Shown here in pieces: positions 9,549 through 19,572 of a stretch of DNA of 64,000 bases. Origin of the DNA: JAYFRE01 sp034926235 (GTDB taxonomy: Bacteria; Pseudomonadota; Alphaproteobacteria; Rhodospirillales; Magnetospirillaceae); assembly GCA_034926235.1 (NCBI GenBank), contig JAYFRE010000124.1, positions 15,807 through 79,806 on the forward strand. Reading direction: 5' to 3'. Every line of letters starts with the position of its first letter. The stretch's first letter is position 1. Both the position numbers and the translations under genes were made by a program. The notes beneath the pieces are model-generated. The model was given only the letters and a program-made list of their open reading frames with translations. It was not told the DNA's origin and did not search any database.

Positions 9549-10666
9549 GTAAGAAATTGGCTTTTTTACGCAAAAAGCCGCCGGTTGGGGTGGACGCGGC
9601 AACGGTCCTGAATGCCTTGATGACGGTGGTTCTGGTGATTGACGAGGAGACGGTGATCCGCTTTGCCAACGCGGCTGCCGAAGCCTTTTTTGAATCGAGC
9701 GCTCACAATCTGTGCGGAACCTCGCTTAAAGAGCTTCTGCCCGGCGACAGCCCGCTGTTCGCGTTGATGAACCAGGCTAGTTCAGGCCATTCCATCGTGT
9801 CGGAATATGCGGTCAATTTCGACAGCCCGCGCACCGGGAACCGGGTCATGAACATCCAGGTGACGCCTTTGGTCGAGACGGAAGGCTGGGTCACCTTGTC
9901 GATGCAGGAGCAATCCATCGCGCTCAAGATCGGGGCCCAGCTCACCCACCGCAGCTCCGCCCGCTCGGTCAGCGCCATGGCCGCCATCCTGGCTCATGAG
10001 GTGAAGAACCCCCTGTCCGGCATCCGGGGAGCGGCCCAGCTTCTGGAACAAAGCTGCCCGGTCGAGGACCGCACCTTAACCCAGCTCATCTGCGACGAGG
10101 CCGACCGTATCGTCGCCCTGGTGGACCGGATGGAGGTGTTTTCGGATAAACACCCGCTGGAATTCGGCCCGGTCAATATCCACCGGGTGCTGGAACATGT
10201 CCGGCGCGTGGCGGAGGCCGGGTTCGCTCGCAATATCCGTTTCCTGGAACATTACGATCCGTCTCTGCCCAATGTGCTGGGCAACCGCGACCAGTTGATC
10301 CAGGTCTTTCTCAATCTGGTCAAGAACGCCGCCGAGGCGGTTCCCGACGAGGGGGGCGAAATCGTGTTGAGCACCGCCTTCCAGCATGGCGTGCGGCTTG
10401 CCGTGCCGGGCAATGACAGCCGGATGCATCTGCCGCTGGTCGTCACGGTCCAGGATAATGGCGAGGGCATTCCTGAGGATCTGAGGCCGCATTTGTTCGA
10501 TCCCTTCGTCACCACCAAATCCTCGGGCAGCGGGCTGGGGTTGGCCCTGGTGGCCAAGATCATCGGCGATCATGGCGGGATCGTCGAATTCGACAGCCAG
10601 CCGCGCAGAACCGTTTTCCGGGTAATGCTCCCGATCGTTCAGAACGAAAGCGGACCCAAATCATGA
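9545..10666 (+). CDS. ntrB: Nitrogen regulation sensor kinase NtrB (GlnL)
   Basis: Cytosolic histidine kinase/phosphatase that controls NtrC in response to PII signals. The 373 residues carry a PAS domain (about 20-125), the H-box [19 protein letters not shown] with His151, the N-box [11 protein letters not shown] and the ATP-lid glycine boxes DNGEGI and GSGLGLALV. There are no membrane segments, as expected for NtrB. The start overlaps the dusB stop and the stop overlaps the ntrC start, so the three are translationally coupled. Confidence 0.96.
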   Translation: MSKKLAFLRKKPPVGVDAATVLNALMTVVLVIDEETVIRFANAAAEAFFESSAHNLCGTSLKELLPGDSPLFALMNQASSGHSIVSEYAVNFDSPRTGNRVMNIQVTPLVETEGWVTLSMQEQSIALKIGAQLTHRSSARSVSAMAAILAHEVKNPLSGIRGAAQLLEQSCPVEDRTLTQLICDEADRIVALVDRMEVFSDKHPLEFGPVNIHRVLEHVRRVAEAGFARNIRFLEHYDPSLPNVLGNRDQLIQVFLNLVKNAAEAVPDEGGEIVLSTAFQHGVRLAVPGNDSRMHLPLVVTVQDNGEGIPEDLRPHLFDPFVTTKSSGSGLGLALVAKIIGDHGGIVEFDSQPRRTVFRVMLPIVQNESGPKS

Positions 10667-12099
10667 CATCGACCATCCTTGTCGCCGACGACGACCGCAG
10701 CATCCGTACCGTCCTGAGCCAGGCCCTGGGCCGCGCCGGTTATGAAGTGCGCACCACCGGCAACGCTTCGACCTTGTGGCATTGGGTGTCGGACGGGGAG
10801 GGCGATCTGGTCATCACCGACGTCGTCATGCCCGATGAAAGCGGCCTGGATCTGTTGCCTCGGATCAAGAAAATCCGGCCCGATCTGCGCATCGTCGTCA
10901 TGAGCGCCCAAAACACGCTGCTGACGGCGGTCAAGGCGACGCAGCGCGGCGCGTTTGAATATCTGCCCAAGCCGTTCGATTTGCGCGAACTGGTCAGCGT
11001 CGTGCAGCGGGCCTTGTCCGCTCCCCGCAGCCCGGTCGCGGAAACCGCCGAGGACGAGGACGAGAACCTGCCGCTGATTGGCCGCTCTTCGGCCATGCAG
11101 GAAATCTACCGTACCCTGGCGCGGCTGATGGGAACCGACCTGACCGTGATGATCGCGGGCGAATCGGGCACCGGCAAGGAACTGGTGGCGCGGGCGCTGC
11201 ATGATTACGGCAAGCGGCGCAATGGTCCGTTCGTGGCCATCAACATGGCGGCGATCCCGCGCGAATTGATCGAAAGCGAGTTGTTCGGCCATGAAAAGGG
11301 CGCGTTTACCGGGGCGACCCAACGCACGCTTGGCCGGTTCGAGCAGGCCGAGGGCGGCACCTTGTTCCTGGACGAGATCGGCGACATGCCGCCCGAAGCG
11401 CAGACCCGGCTTCTGCGCGTGCTTCAGGAAGGCGAATACACCACGGTCGGCGGGCGCACGCCGATCCGCGCCAATGTCCGCATCGTCGCCGCCACCCACC
11501 GCGATCTGACCCAACTGATCCGTCAGGGCTTGTTCCGCGAAGATCTGTTTTATCGCCTTAATGTGGTCCCCATCCGCCTGCCTCCCCTGCGTGAGCGGAC
11601 GGAAGACATTCCCGAACTGGTCCGCCATTTCCTGGCCCAGGCGGCGGCCGAGGGGTTGCCCACCAAGGTCATGGACGCGGCTGCGGTCGAGCGGATGAAG
11701 CGCTATCGCTGGCCGGGCAATGTCCGCGAGCTGGAAAATCTGGTCAAAAGGCTGGCGGCGCTCTATTCCCAGGAAGTCATCGGCGTCGATGTGGTCGAAA
11801 CCGAACTGGCCGGGGCAACGGCGGCAATGGAAAGCGCCAGTTCGGGCGAAAATGGTGGCTTGTCGGCCACGGTCGAACGCCATTTGCGCGACTATTTCGC
11901 TGCCCATGCTGACGGATTGCCTGCCGCCGGAGTTTATGACCGCGTGCTGCGCGAGGTCGAACGCCCTCTGATCACCCTGTCGCTGGAGGCGACAAGGGGC
12001 AATCAGATCAAGGCCGCCCATGTGCTGGGGCTGAATCGCAACACGCTGCGTAAGAAGATCAAGGAACTGGATATTCAGGTGGTGCGAGGACTGAAATAA
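10663..12099 (+). CDS. ntrC: Nitrogen regulation sigma54 activator NtrC (GlnG)
   Basis: Response regulator that activates sigma54 promoters under nitrogen limitation. The domains in order are a receiver with phospho-acceptor Asp53 ([12 protein letters not shown]), an AAA+ domain with Walker A GESGTGKE (166-173), the sigma54-contact loop GAFTGA (213-218) and Walker [11 protein letters not shown], then a C-terminal Fis-type helix-turn-helix ending at about 475. The 478-residue length is standard. It is the partner of NtrB, directly upstream with an ATGA overlap. Confidence 0.97.
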   Translation: MTSTILVADDDRSIRTVLSQALGRAGYEVRTTGNASTLWHWVSDGEGDLVITDVVMPDESGLDLLPRIKKIRPDLRIVVMSAQNTLLTAVKATQRGAFEYLPKPFDLRELVSVVQRALSAPRSPVAETAEDEDENLPLIGRSSAMQEIYRTLARLMGTDLTVMIAGESGTGKELVARALHDYGKRRNGPFVAINMAAIPRELIESELFGHEKGAFTGATQRTLGRFEQAEGGTLFLDEIGDMPPEAQTRLLRVLQEGEYTTVGGRTPIRANVRIVAATHRDLTQLIRQGLFREDLFYRLNVVPIRLPPLRERTEDIPELVRHFLAQAAAEGLPTKVMDAAAVERMKRYRWPGNVRELENLVKRLAALYSQEVIGVDVVETELAGATAAMESASSGENGGLSATVERHLRDYFAAHADGLPAAGVYDRVLREVERPLITLSLEATRGNQIKAAHVLGLNRNTLRKKIKELDIQVVRGLK

Positions 12100-12101
12100 T
12101 C

Positions 12102-14351
12102 TTGAGCGAGAGCAATGCCGGAATGGGCGACAGGCCTCACACTCTTGTCAGGCTGCGCCTTTGGGCCAAGCGGAAAGGCCTGACCGGGGGGCGTCTGACC
12201 ATTCTCCTGGCGCTGGCGGTCATGGCCTCGGGCAGTGCGACCTATGCTGCGCTGATGGGCGCGCCGCCGATCGGCGTTCCCAATCCGCGCACCGTTTTCA
12301 TCCTTCTTCTGCTCGACTGCATTTTCCTGCTGCTGCTGATCGGCTTGGTCGGATGGCGGCTGATGCGGGTGCTGATCGAGCGGCGTAAGGGCGTTGCCGG
12401 CTCCAAGCTGCACGTCCGCCTGGTGGTGATGTTCTCGCTCGTCGCCGTTACGCCCGCCATTCTGGTCGCGGTTTTTTCGGTGATGCTGATCAAGTTCGGC
12501 GTCGAGCAATGGTTCAACGAACGCGTGATTACCGCCGTGGACGAATCGCTGGCGGTGGCCAACGCCTATCTCGATGAACACACGCAGGTCATCGGCGGCG
12601 ACGCCATGGCCATGGCGAATGATCTTAGCCGCGAAAGTTCCGGCCTTTACCGCAATCCGGCCCGTCTGGCGCAGATGGTGGCGACTCAGGCCGCCATCCG
12701 CGGTTTGAGCGAGGCGATCGTCTTCGGTCCGAACGGGCAGGTCCTGGCCAGCACCGGGCTGTCCTTTTCGATGGAATTGTCTATCGGCAATATTCCGCGC
12801 TGGGCCTATGACCGGGCCGATTCGGGCGAAGTTGCCATCCTGACCAATCCCGGCGATGAACGCGTGCGCGCCCTGGTTCAGCTCAAACAGGGACTGGACG
12901 ATTACTATCTCTATGTTGGCCGTTTCGTCGATCCCAAGGTCGTTCAGCATATCGACAAGACCAATCGGGCGGTCGAGGAATATAAAAGGCTGGAAGGCAC
13001 CCGATCCGGGTTGCAGATTACTTTTTCCGCCATTTTCGGCGTCGTCGCCCTTCTTCTTCTACTGGCCGCGATTTGGGTCGGGTTGTCACTCGCCACACAA
13101 CTCGCCACCCCCATCATCCGCTTGATCGATGCGGCGGAACGCGTCCGTTCCGGCGATTTGTCCGCCCATGTCGATGAGGACGGGGCCAGCGACGAACTGG
13201 CTTCCTTGAGCCGCGCCTTCAATCGGATGACCATCCAGCTTGGCACCCAGCGCCAGGAATTGGTGGAAACCAACCGGCAGCTTGATGAACGCCGCCGGTT
13301 CTCGGAAGCCGTCCTGGCCGGCGTCACCGCCGGGGTCATCGGATTGGACCGGTTGGGTGTCGTGGAGCTGCCCAACCGTTCGGCAGCCGAGTTGCTTGGT
13401 TTGGCGCCGGAGGCGATGATTGGCCGTTCCCTGGCCGAGGTCGCGCCTGAGATGGCCGATCTGTTCGATCAGGTGCAGCGGCGTCCCGAACGATCGGTCC
13501 AAGAAGAGCTTCACATCAAGCGGGACGGGCGCAATCGCGTTCTTTTGCTGCGGATCGTCGCGGAATGCGACGAGGATCAGAACGTGACCGGCTTCGTCGC
13601 CACCTTTGACGACATCACCGAACTTCTGACCGCGCAACGAACCGCCGCCTGGGCCGATGTCGCGCGGCGCATCGCGCATGAAATCAAAAATCCGTTGACG
13701 CCGATCCAGCTTTCCGCCGAACGGCTGAAACGCAAATATCTGAAAGAGATTTCCTCGGACCCTGAAACCTTCCTGTCCTGCACCGACACCATCGTGCGTC
13801 AGGTCGGGGATATCGGGCGCATGGTCGATGAATTCTCGGCCTTTGCCCGCATGCCGGCCCCGGTGATGAAAGAGGGCAATCTGGTCGAGGTGGTCGATCA
13901 GGCGGTGTTTCTGGCCCATAACGGCTTCCGCGACATTACCTTCAAGGTCGAAAAAACCGAGCCCGTGATCATGGTTCCTTGTGATGTGCGCCAGATCGGC
14001 CGGGCCCTGACCAATCTTTTGAAAAACGCGGCCGAATCGATCGAAGGGCGCGAGGGTGAAAATTTACCGCAAGGCTTTGTGTCGATCCATATCGGACGAG
14101 AAGACCAGGAGCGCGTCATGGTCAAGGTCGAGGACAATGGCCGCGGATTTCCTCAGGAACAGCGCGACCGTCTGACCGAACCCTATGTGACGACCCGGGC
14201 CAAGGGCACCGGATTGGGCCTTGCCATCGTCAAGAAAATCATGGAAGACCATGGCGGGGATCTGATCCTGGAGGACCGAGATGAAGCCGGAGCACGCGCC
14301 ATCCTCGTTTTCCATGGCGCCGATGATGGCCCGCGAACGGTCACGTCTTAG
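12102..14351 (+). CDS. ntrY: Transmembrane sensor kinase NtrY
   Basis: Membrane histidine kinase paired with NtrX, linked to nitrogen, redox and envelope control in alphaproteobacteria. It has two N-terminal hydrophobic helices (about 30-52 and 65-90), a third near 110-130, a periplasmic sensor region, another helix near 305-328, then HAMP, PAS and kinase domains. The phospho-acceptor is His526 in IAHEIKNPLTPIQLSAERL. The N-box (NLLKNAAESIEG) and the glycine box (GTGLGLAIVKK) are intact. A TTG start two bases after ntrC is used; ATG at 12123 is an alternative. Total 749 residues. Confidence 0.93.
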   Translation: MSESNAGMGDRPHTLVRLRLWAKRKGLTGGRLTILLALAVMASGSATYAALMGAPPIGVPNPRTVFILLLLDCIFLLLLIGLVGWRLMRVLIERRKGVAGSKLHVRLVVMFSLVAVTPAILVAVFSVMLIKFGVEQWFNERVITAVDESLAVANAYLDEHTQVIGGDAMAMANDLSRESSGLYRNPARLAQMVATQAAIRGLSEAIVFGPNGQVLASTGLSFSMELSIGNIPRWAYDRADSGEVAILTNPGDERVRALVQLKQGLDDYYLYVGRFVDPKVVQHIDKTNRAVEEYKRLEGTRSGLQITFSAIFGVVALLLLLAAIWVGLSLATQLATPIIRLIDAAERVRSGDLSAHVDEDGASDELASLSRAFNRMTIQLGTQRQELVETNRQLDERRRFSEAVLAGVTAGVIGLDRLGVVELPNRSAAELLGLAPEAMIGRSLAEVAPEMADLFDQVQRRPERSVQEELHIKRDGRNRVLLLRIVAECDEDQNVTGFVATFDDITELLTAQRTAAWADVARRIAHEIKNPLTPIQLSAERLKRKYLKEISSDPETFLSCTDTIVRQVGDIGRMVDEFSAFARMPAPVMKEGNLVEVVDQAVFLAHNGFRDITFKVEKTEPVIMVPCDVRQIGRALTNLLKNAAESIEGREGENLPQGFVSIHIGREDQERVMVKVEDNGRGFPQEQRDRLTEPYVTTRAKGTGLGLAIVKKIMEDHGGDLILEDRDEAGARAILVFHGADDGPRTVTS

Positions 14352-14371
14352 AACAGCCGCAGGTGCGACCC

Positions 14372-15760
14372 ATGGCTTATGACATTCTCATCGTCGATGA
14401 CGAAAGCGACATCCGCCTTCTGGTTGGCGGGCTGCTCGCGGATGAAGGCTATGCCACGCGCGAAGCCGCCGACGGGGATTCCGCGCTAGAGGCTATCCGC
14501 GCCCGGCGGCCTCATCTGGTCTTGCTGGATATCTGGCTTCAGGGAAGCCGGATCGACGGGCTTGAGGTCTTGGACGAGATTCGCCGCCATCATCCGCATG
14601 TTCCGGTGGTGATGATGAGCGGGCATGGCACCATCGAGACTGCCGTTTCGGCAATCAAGCAGGGTGCCTATGAATTCATCGAAAAGCCGTTCCAGGCCGA
14701 CCGGATGCTGCTGGTGGTCGAACGCGCGATCGAATCCGCGCGGCTGCGCCGAGAAATCGCCGAACTGAAGGAGCGAGCGGGCGGCGAAGATGAACTTCTG
14801 GGTAATTCCAGCGCCATCAGCCAGCTTCGTCAGGCCATTGAACGAGTCGGTCCCACGGGGTCCCGCGTCTTGGTGACCGGCCCTGCCGGCGTCGGCAAGG
14901 AAGTTGCGGTCCGTCTCCTGCACCGCCTGTCCAAACGCGCAAACGGGCCGTTCGTGATCCTAAGCTGTGCGGCCATGCATCCGGAACGCATGGAAGCGGA
15001 ACTGTTCGGCGTCGAATCTGGCCCTGACGGAGAGCGCAAGATCGGGACCTTCGAGCAGGCTCATGGCGGCACGCTGGTTCTGGACGAGGTGGCGGACATG
15101 CCGCTCGAAACCCAGGGCAAGATCGTGCGCGTCTTGCAGGAACAGACTTTCGAACGCGTCGGCGGTACGATCAAGGTCGAGGTCGATGTGCGGGTCATGG
15201 CAACCACGAACCGCGATCTTCAGGGTGAAATCGCCGCCGGACGCTTCCGCGAGGATTTGTTCTATCGGCTGAATGTCGTGCCGCTGCGCCTGCCGCCTTT
15301 GCATGAACGGCGCGAGGATATCCCGCCGATGGCGACCTACTTCATGAACCGGGCGGCCCATGCCGCCGGCCTGCCGACGCGGCCCATCGGCGAGGACGCC
15401 ATGGTGGCGCTTCAGGCCTATGACTGGCCCGGCAATGTGCGCCAATTGCGCAATGTCATCGATTGGCTGCTGATCATGGCGCCTGGCGATCCTCGTCAGA
15501 CTATCCGCGCCGACATGCTGCCCCCAGGAATCGGGGCAATCACGCCGAACGTGCTTCGATGGGAAAAGTCGAACGAGATCATGACACTGCCTTTGAGAGA
15601 GGCGCGCGAGTTGTTCGAGCGCGAATATCTTCAGGCCCAAGTGACCCGATTCGGCGGCAACATCTCGCGGACGGCCCAGTTCGTCGGCATGGAGCGTTCG
15701 GCCCTGCACCGCAAGCTGAAATCCTTGAATGTCGGTTCCGACGACAAGCAACGCTTCTAA
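14372..15760 (+). CDS. ntrX: Response regulator NtrX
   Basis: Partner of NtrY. From ATG 14372, preceded by AGGTG, the product has 462 residues: a receiver with Asp53 (LLDIWLQGS), an AAA+ domain with Walker A (GPAGVGKE, about 170-177), and a C-terminal Fis-type helix-turn-helix (NISRTAQFVGMERSALHRKL). The GAFTGA sigma54-contact loop is absent; about residues 213-225 read FGVESGPDGERKI instead, as in other alphaproteobacterial NtrX proteins, so classical sigma54 activation is unlikely. A GTG at 14363 is an alternative start. Confidence 0.94.
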   Translation: MAYDILIVDDESDIRLLVGGLLADEGYATREAADGDSALEAIRARRPHLVLLDIWLQGSRIDGLEVLDEIRRHHPHVPVVMMSGHGTIETAVSAIKQGAYEFIEKPFQADRMLLVVERAIESARLRREIAELKERAGGEDELLGNSSAISQLRQAIERVGPTGSRVLVTGPAGVGKEVAVRLLHRLSKRANGPFVILSCAAMHPERMEAELFGVESGPDGERKIGTFEQAHGGTLVLDEVADMPLETQGKIVRVLQEQTFERVGGTIKVEVDVRVMATTNRDLQGEIAAGRFREDLFYRLNVVPLRLPPLHERREDIPPMATYFMNRAAHAAGLPTRPIGEDAMVALQAYDWPGNVRQLRNVIDWLLIMAPGDPRQTIRADMLPPGIGAITPNVLRWEKSNEIMTLPLREARELFEREYLQAQVTRFGGNISRTAQFVGMERSALHRKLKSLNVGSDDKQRF

Positions 15761-15778
15761 GCGAACGGATTATTGCGC

Positions 15779-17155
15779 ATGAAGGTCATCGTCTGCGGAG
15801 CCGGACAAGTCGGATTCAACATCGCCCATCATCTGGCGGGCGAGGATAACGACATCACCGTCATCGATCAGCGCCCCGAACTGATCCGTAAACTGAACGA
15901 CAGTTTGGACGTGCGTTCCGTGCTGGGGCATGCCTCTTACCCTTCTGTTCTGGAACAGGCAGGGGCAGGGGATGCGGATTTGATCGTCGCGGTGACCGCC
16001 GTCGACGAGGTCAACATGGTCGCCTGCCAGGTGGCGCATTCCTTGTTCGACCTGCCGACCAAGATCGCCCGGATTCGCAGCCAAGCCTATCTTCAGCCTG
16101 CCTGGTCGCGGTTGTTCGCGCCCGAACGGCTGCCCATCGACGTCATCATTTCACCCGAGATCGAGGTCGCCCGCGCCATCCGCCGACGGATGGAAGTTCC
16201 TGGCACGACCGACATGATCCCGCTGGCGGGGGACAAGGTACGCCTGCTCGGGGTGCGCTGTCTGCCGGACTGTCCGCTGATCAACACGCCGTTGCGCCAG
16301 CTTACGGTTCTGTTTCCGGACCTTTCCATTGTCATCCTGGCGATCTTACGCGATGGCGTGCCGGTGATGCCCGGTCCCCAGGATCAGATGCGTCCCGGTG
16401 ACGAGGTCATGTTCGTTGCCGATTCCAGCCACGTCGCCCGCGCCATGGCGGCTTTCGGTTATGACGAACCAAAGGCGCGGCGGGTGACGATCCTGGGGGG
16501 CGGCAATATCGGGCTGTTCCTGGCTCAGGAATTGGAAGCGAGTCCGTCCGGAATCTTCTCGCATCTGATCGAGATCGATCGCAAACGGGCCGAAATGGCT
16601 GCTGACGCCTTGTCGGACACGGTGGTGCTGAACGGCGACGCATTGGACGCCGCCTTGCTGGAAGAAGCGGGCGTGGACAGCGCCGAAACGGCGATCGCGG
16701 TCACGAACGATGACGAGACCAACATCTTAGCGGCGCTTCTGGCCAAGCATCGCGGCTGCAAGCGGGTCATGGCGCTGGTCAACAAGACCGATTACGGCTC
16801 GCTGACCGCGACGCTGGGCATCGATGTCCTGGTGTCGCCGCGCGCGATTACCGTGTCACGCATTCTTCAGCATGTCCGGCGCGGGCGCATCCACGCCATC
16901 CATTCGATCCTGGACGGATTCGGCGAATTGATCGAGGCCGATGCGCTGGAAACCTCCGGTCTTGTCGGCAAACCGCTCAAGGACATCAAACTGCCCGCCG
17001 GAGTCCGGATCGGGGCGGTGTTGCACGAAGGCCGGGTCGTCATGCCGCAAGGCAATAGCGTGATCCAGGCCGGAGACCGGGTCATCCTGTTCGCGATTCG
17101 GTCGGCGGTGAAAAAAGTAGAGAAAATGTTTTCCGTGCGTTTGGAGTATTTCTGA
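15779..17155 (+). CDS. trkA: Trk potassium uptake regulator TrkA
   Basis: Cytosolic NAD(H)-binding subunit that gates TrkH/TrkG potassium channels. The 458 residues are two RCK repeats, each with a Rossmann GxGxxG (GAGQVG near residue 7 and GGGNIG near 239) followed by a TrkA-C domain. ATG 15779 matches the conserved start MKVIVCGAGQVG; a TTG two codons upstream is less likely. It follows ntrX closely and precedes the HAD gene by one base, a common position in Rhodospirillales. No trkH is visible in the window. Confidence 0.95.
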   Translation: MKVIVCGAGQVGFNIAHHLAGEDNDITVIDQRPELIRKLNDSLDVRSVLGHASYPSVLEQAGAGDADLIVAVTAVDEVNMVACQVAHSLFDLPTKIARIRSQAYLQPAWSRLFAPERLPIDVIISPEIEVARAIRRRMEVPGTTDMIPLAGDKVRLLGVRCLPDCPLINTPLRQLTVLFPDLSIVILAILRDGVPVMPGPQDQMRPGDEVMFVADSSHVARAMAAFGYDEPKARRVTILGGGNIGLFLAQELEASPSGIFSHLIEIDRKRAEMAADALSDTVVLNGDALDAALLEEAGVDSAETAIAVTNDDETNILAALLAKHRGCKRVMALVNKTDYGSLTATLGIDVLVSPRAITVSRILQHVRRGRIHAIHSILDGFGELIEADALETSGLVGKPLKDIKLPAGVRIGAVLHEGRVVMPQGNSVIQAGDRVILFAIRSAVKKVEKMFSVRLEYF

Positions 17156-17156
17156 G

Positions 17157-17852
17157 ATGCCGCCTAGCCTGACGACGACATCCGAGTCGGTGACCTCGCC
17201 TCGTGTCATCCTGTTCGATTGGGACAACACTCTGGTCGATAGCTGGGGCTGCATCCAGGCCGCAACCAACGCGACCTTGCGCGCCATGGGACACGAACCA
17301 TGGGGTCTGGAGGAAACCAAGGACCGGGTGGCGCTGTCGCTTAGGGATTCCTTTCCGGTTTTGTTCGGCGAACGCTGGACCGAGGCGCGCGATATCTTCT
17401 ATGCCGAATTCGCGGCCATTCATCTGGATTATCTGTGCCCCTTGCCGGGGGTCGAAGCCATGCTTGACGCCCTGATCGGGATGGGGCTGAGATTGGGCGT
17501 GGTCAGCAACAAGAATGGCGCTTTCCTGCGCCAGGAAATAGACCATCTGGGATGGGGCGGGCGTTTCGATAAGGCCGTGGGCGCGACCGACGCTTCGGCG
17601 GACAAGCCGGACCCGGCGGCGGTCGCCCTGGCCTTGACGCCGATGAAGTGCGCCCCTGGGCCGGCTGTTTGGCTGGCAGGCGACGCCGAGGTGGACATGC
17701 AGGGCGCGATCGCGGCGGGGTGCGTGCCGGTGCTGCTGCGCAAGGAACCACCCAGGAACGGGGAATTCGACCGGTTTCCGCCTAAGTTCCGTTTTTCTTC
17801 CTGTGATGATTTTGTACAGGAAATACGTGAACTAGTGATTCCCATGACATGA
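17157..17852 (+). CDS. HAD-superfamily hydrolase (phosphoglycolate-phosphatase-like)
   Basis: A 231-residue protein with HAD motif I at DWDNTLVDSW (Asp21 and Asp23), motif II in GVVSNKNG (about 112-119), a conserved lysine in ADKPDPAAV and motif III in WLAGDAEVDMQGA. An alpha-helical cap lies between motifs I and II, as in Gph/YjjG-like enzymes. It starts one base after the trkA stop, so it belongs to the ntr-trkA-hfq operon. The substrate cannot be named from sequence. Confidence 0.88.
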   Translation: MPPSLTTTSESVTSPRVILFDWDNTLVDSWGCIQAATNATLRAMGHEPWGLEETKDRVALSLRDSFPVLFGERWTEARDIFYAEFAAIHLDYLCPLPGVEAMLDALIGMGLRLGVVSNKNGAFLRQEIDHLGWGGRFDKAVGATDASADKPDPAAVALALTPMKCAPGPAVWLAGDAEVDMQGAIAAGCVPVLLRKEPPRNGEFDRFPPKFRFSSCDDFVQEIRELVIPMT

Positions 17853-17931
17853 TTTTGATGTTAAGCAAATAGGCTTGGTCATCCCCGTCCGATCTATTGC
17901 GGTCGGCCGGCAATAACAACGGGCTTCACCC

Positions 17932-18195
17932 ATGTCATCCGAAAAATCTCAGAACGTCCAAGATGTATTCCTGAACTACATCCGCAAGAATAAAACGCCG
18001 GTAACGATCTTTTTGGTCAATGGCGTCAAACTTCAGGGAATCGTGACTTGGTTCGATAACTTCTCGGTTCTGTTGCGCCGTGACGGTCATACTCAGCTTG
18101 TCTACAAGCACGCTATTTCGACGGTCATGCCGGGCGCCCCGATCAGCCTGTTTGACCCATCCCCCAGCGATGAGGCGGGTGACGGACAATCGTGA
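17932..18195 (+). CDS. hfq: RNA chaperone Hfq
   Basis: Hexameric RNA chaperone for small-RNA regulation; in alphaproteobacteria it also controls nitrogen-fixation genes. The 87 residues show Sm1 (about 15-50, with [20 protein letters not shown]) and Sm2 with YKHAIS (58-63). A short acidic tail ends the protein. It lies between the ntrYX-trkA genes and hflX, the classic alphaproteobacterial order. Its stop overlaps the hflX GTG start. Confidence 0.98.
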   Translation: MSSEKSQNVQDVFLNYIRKNKTPVTIFLVNGVKLQGIVTWFDNFSVLLRRDGHTQLVYKHAISTVMPGAPISLFDPSPSDEAGDGQS

Positions 18196-19514
18196 ACGGC
18201 GTGGGCGGCGCTGATACCGACCGGGTGTCTGCGCGCACGGTCGTCATCCATCCGGCGCCGCGCAATACGGATTTGCCTCGTCAGCCTCACGCTCGTCTTG
18301 ACGAAGCGTGCGGGCTGGCCGAAGCCATCGCGCTCGACGTCGTTGCAGCCGAGATTGTCCCCTTGGCGTCTCCTCGTCCCGCGACCTTGTTCGGCAAAGG
18401 AACGGTGGACCGGCTGGGCGCGATCATCGCCGAAACGGATGCCGGTCTGGCAATCGTCGATACCCATCTGTCGCCGGTGCAGCAACGGAATCTGGAGCGG
18501 GCCTGGAAAACTAAGGTCATCGATCGGACCGGCCTGATTCTGGAGATTTTCGGCGAACGCGCCCGCACGCGGGAAGGGCGGATGCAGGTCGAACTGGCGG
18601 CGCTGTCTTATCAGCGGTCGCGGCTGGTCCGTTCTTGGACCCATCTGGAGCGGCAACGCGGCGGTTTCGGGTTTTTGGGCGGTCCCGGCGAAACCCAGAT
18701 CGAATCCGACCGCCGTCAGATCGGCGAGCGTATCGTTCGGCTTAAAAAGGAATTGGACGAGGTCAAACGCACCCGCCAGCTTCATCGGCAGGCGCGCGGT
18801 CGCGTGCCTTATCCCATCATTGCTCTGGTGGGATATACCAATGCCGGCAAATCGACCTTGTTCAACCGTCTGACCCGAGCCGAAGTGCTGGTCAAAGATC
18901 AGCTTTTCGCGACGCTTGATCCGACCATGCGCGCGCTGTCTCTGCCGTCGGGGCGGATGGCGATCTTGTCCGACACCGTGGGTTTCGTCTCCGACCTTCC
19001 GCATGAACTGGTTGCGGCGTTCCGCGCCACTCTGGAAGAGGTGATGGAGGCCGATATCATCGTGCATGTCCGCGACATCGCCCACCCCGACAGCGCCGCC
19101 CAACGCGACGATGTCGAAGCGGTACTGCGCGATCTGGGGCTGGACGAAGCGGTGGACAAGGGATTGATCGAGGTCCTGAACAAGATCGATCTTCTGGACG
19201 AGGAGCGGCGAACCGAAATCGAGAACCAAGCCACGCGCCACGGAGCGCATCTGGCGCCGCTATCGGCGGTGACCGGGGAGGGCGCGCCCGCGCTGCTGGA
19301 ATTATTCGATCGCCTGCTCGCCGCTGGCGGCCGGGTGTTGGACCTGGAATTGCCTTTGTCCGATGGAGCAGGGATCGCCTGGCTTTACCGCCATGGCGAG
19401 GTGTTGGCGCGTTCCGACGACGAGGAAAACGCCCACCTGACGGTGCGCCTCGATCCGGCCAATGAGGCGCGGTTCGCCCGCCGTACGAAGCAGGATATAG
19501 ACGATATTTCCTGA
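18192..19514 (+). CDS. hflX: Ribosome-associated GTPase HflX
   Basis: GTPase that splits stalled or heat-inactivated ribosomes. The 440-residue protein has an N-terminal HflX domain (about 15-130), a coiled-coil linker with [15 protein letters not shown] (about 157-171), then the G domain with G1 GYTNAGKST (214-222), G3 DTVGF and G4 NKID. The GTG start overlaps the hfq stop (GTGA). Hfq-HflX linkage is conserved across proteobacteria. Confidence 0.96.
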   Translation: MNGVGGADTDRVSARTVVIHPAPRNTDLPRQPHARLDEACGLAEAIALDVVAAEIVPLASPRPATLFGKGTVDRLGAIIAETDAGLAIVDTHLSPVQQRNLERAWKTKVIDRTGLILEIFGERARTREGRMQVELAALSYQRSRLVRSWTHLERQRGGFGFLGGPGETQIESDRRQIGERIVRLKKELDEVKRTRQLHRQARGRVPYPIIALVGYTNAGKSTLFNRLTRAEVLVKDQLFATLDPTMRALSLPSGRMAILSDTVGFVSDLPHELVAAFRATLEEVMEADIIVHVRDIAHPDSAAQRDDVEAVLRDLGLDEAVDKGLIEVLNKIDLLDEERRTEIENQATRHGAHLAPLSAVTGEGAPALLELFDRLLAAGGRVLDLELPLSDGAGIAWLYRHGEVLARSDDEENAHLTVRLDPANEARFARRTKQDIDDIS

Positions 19515-19572
19515 TTGATATCTGTTCGTTATATCCGTTCTTTAAAATAGGACACGAACTTTCCTGATCAGA

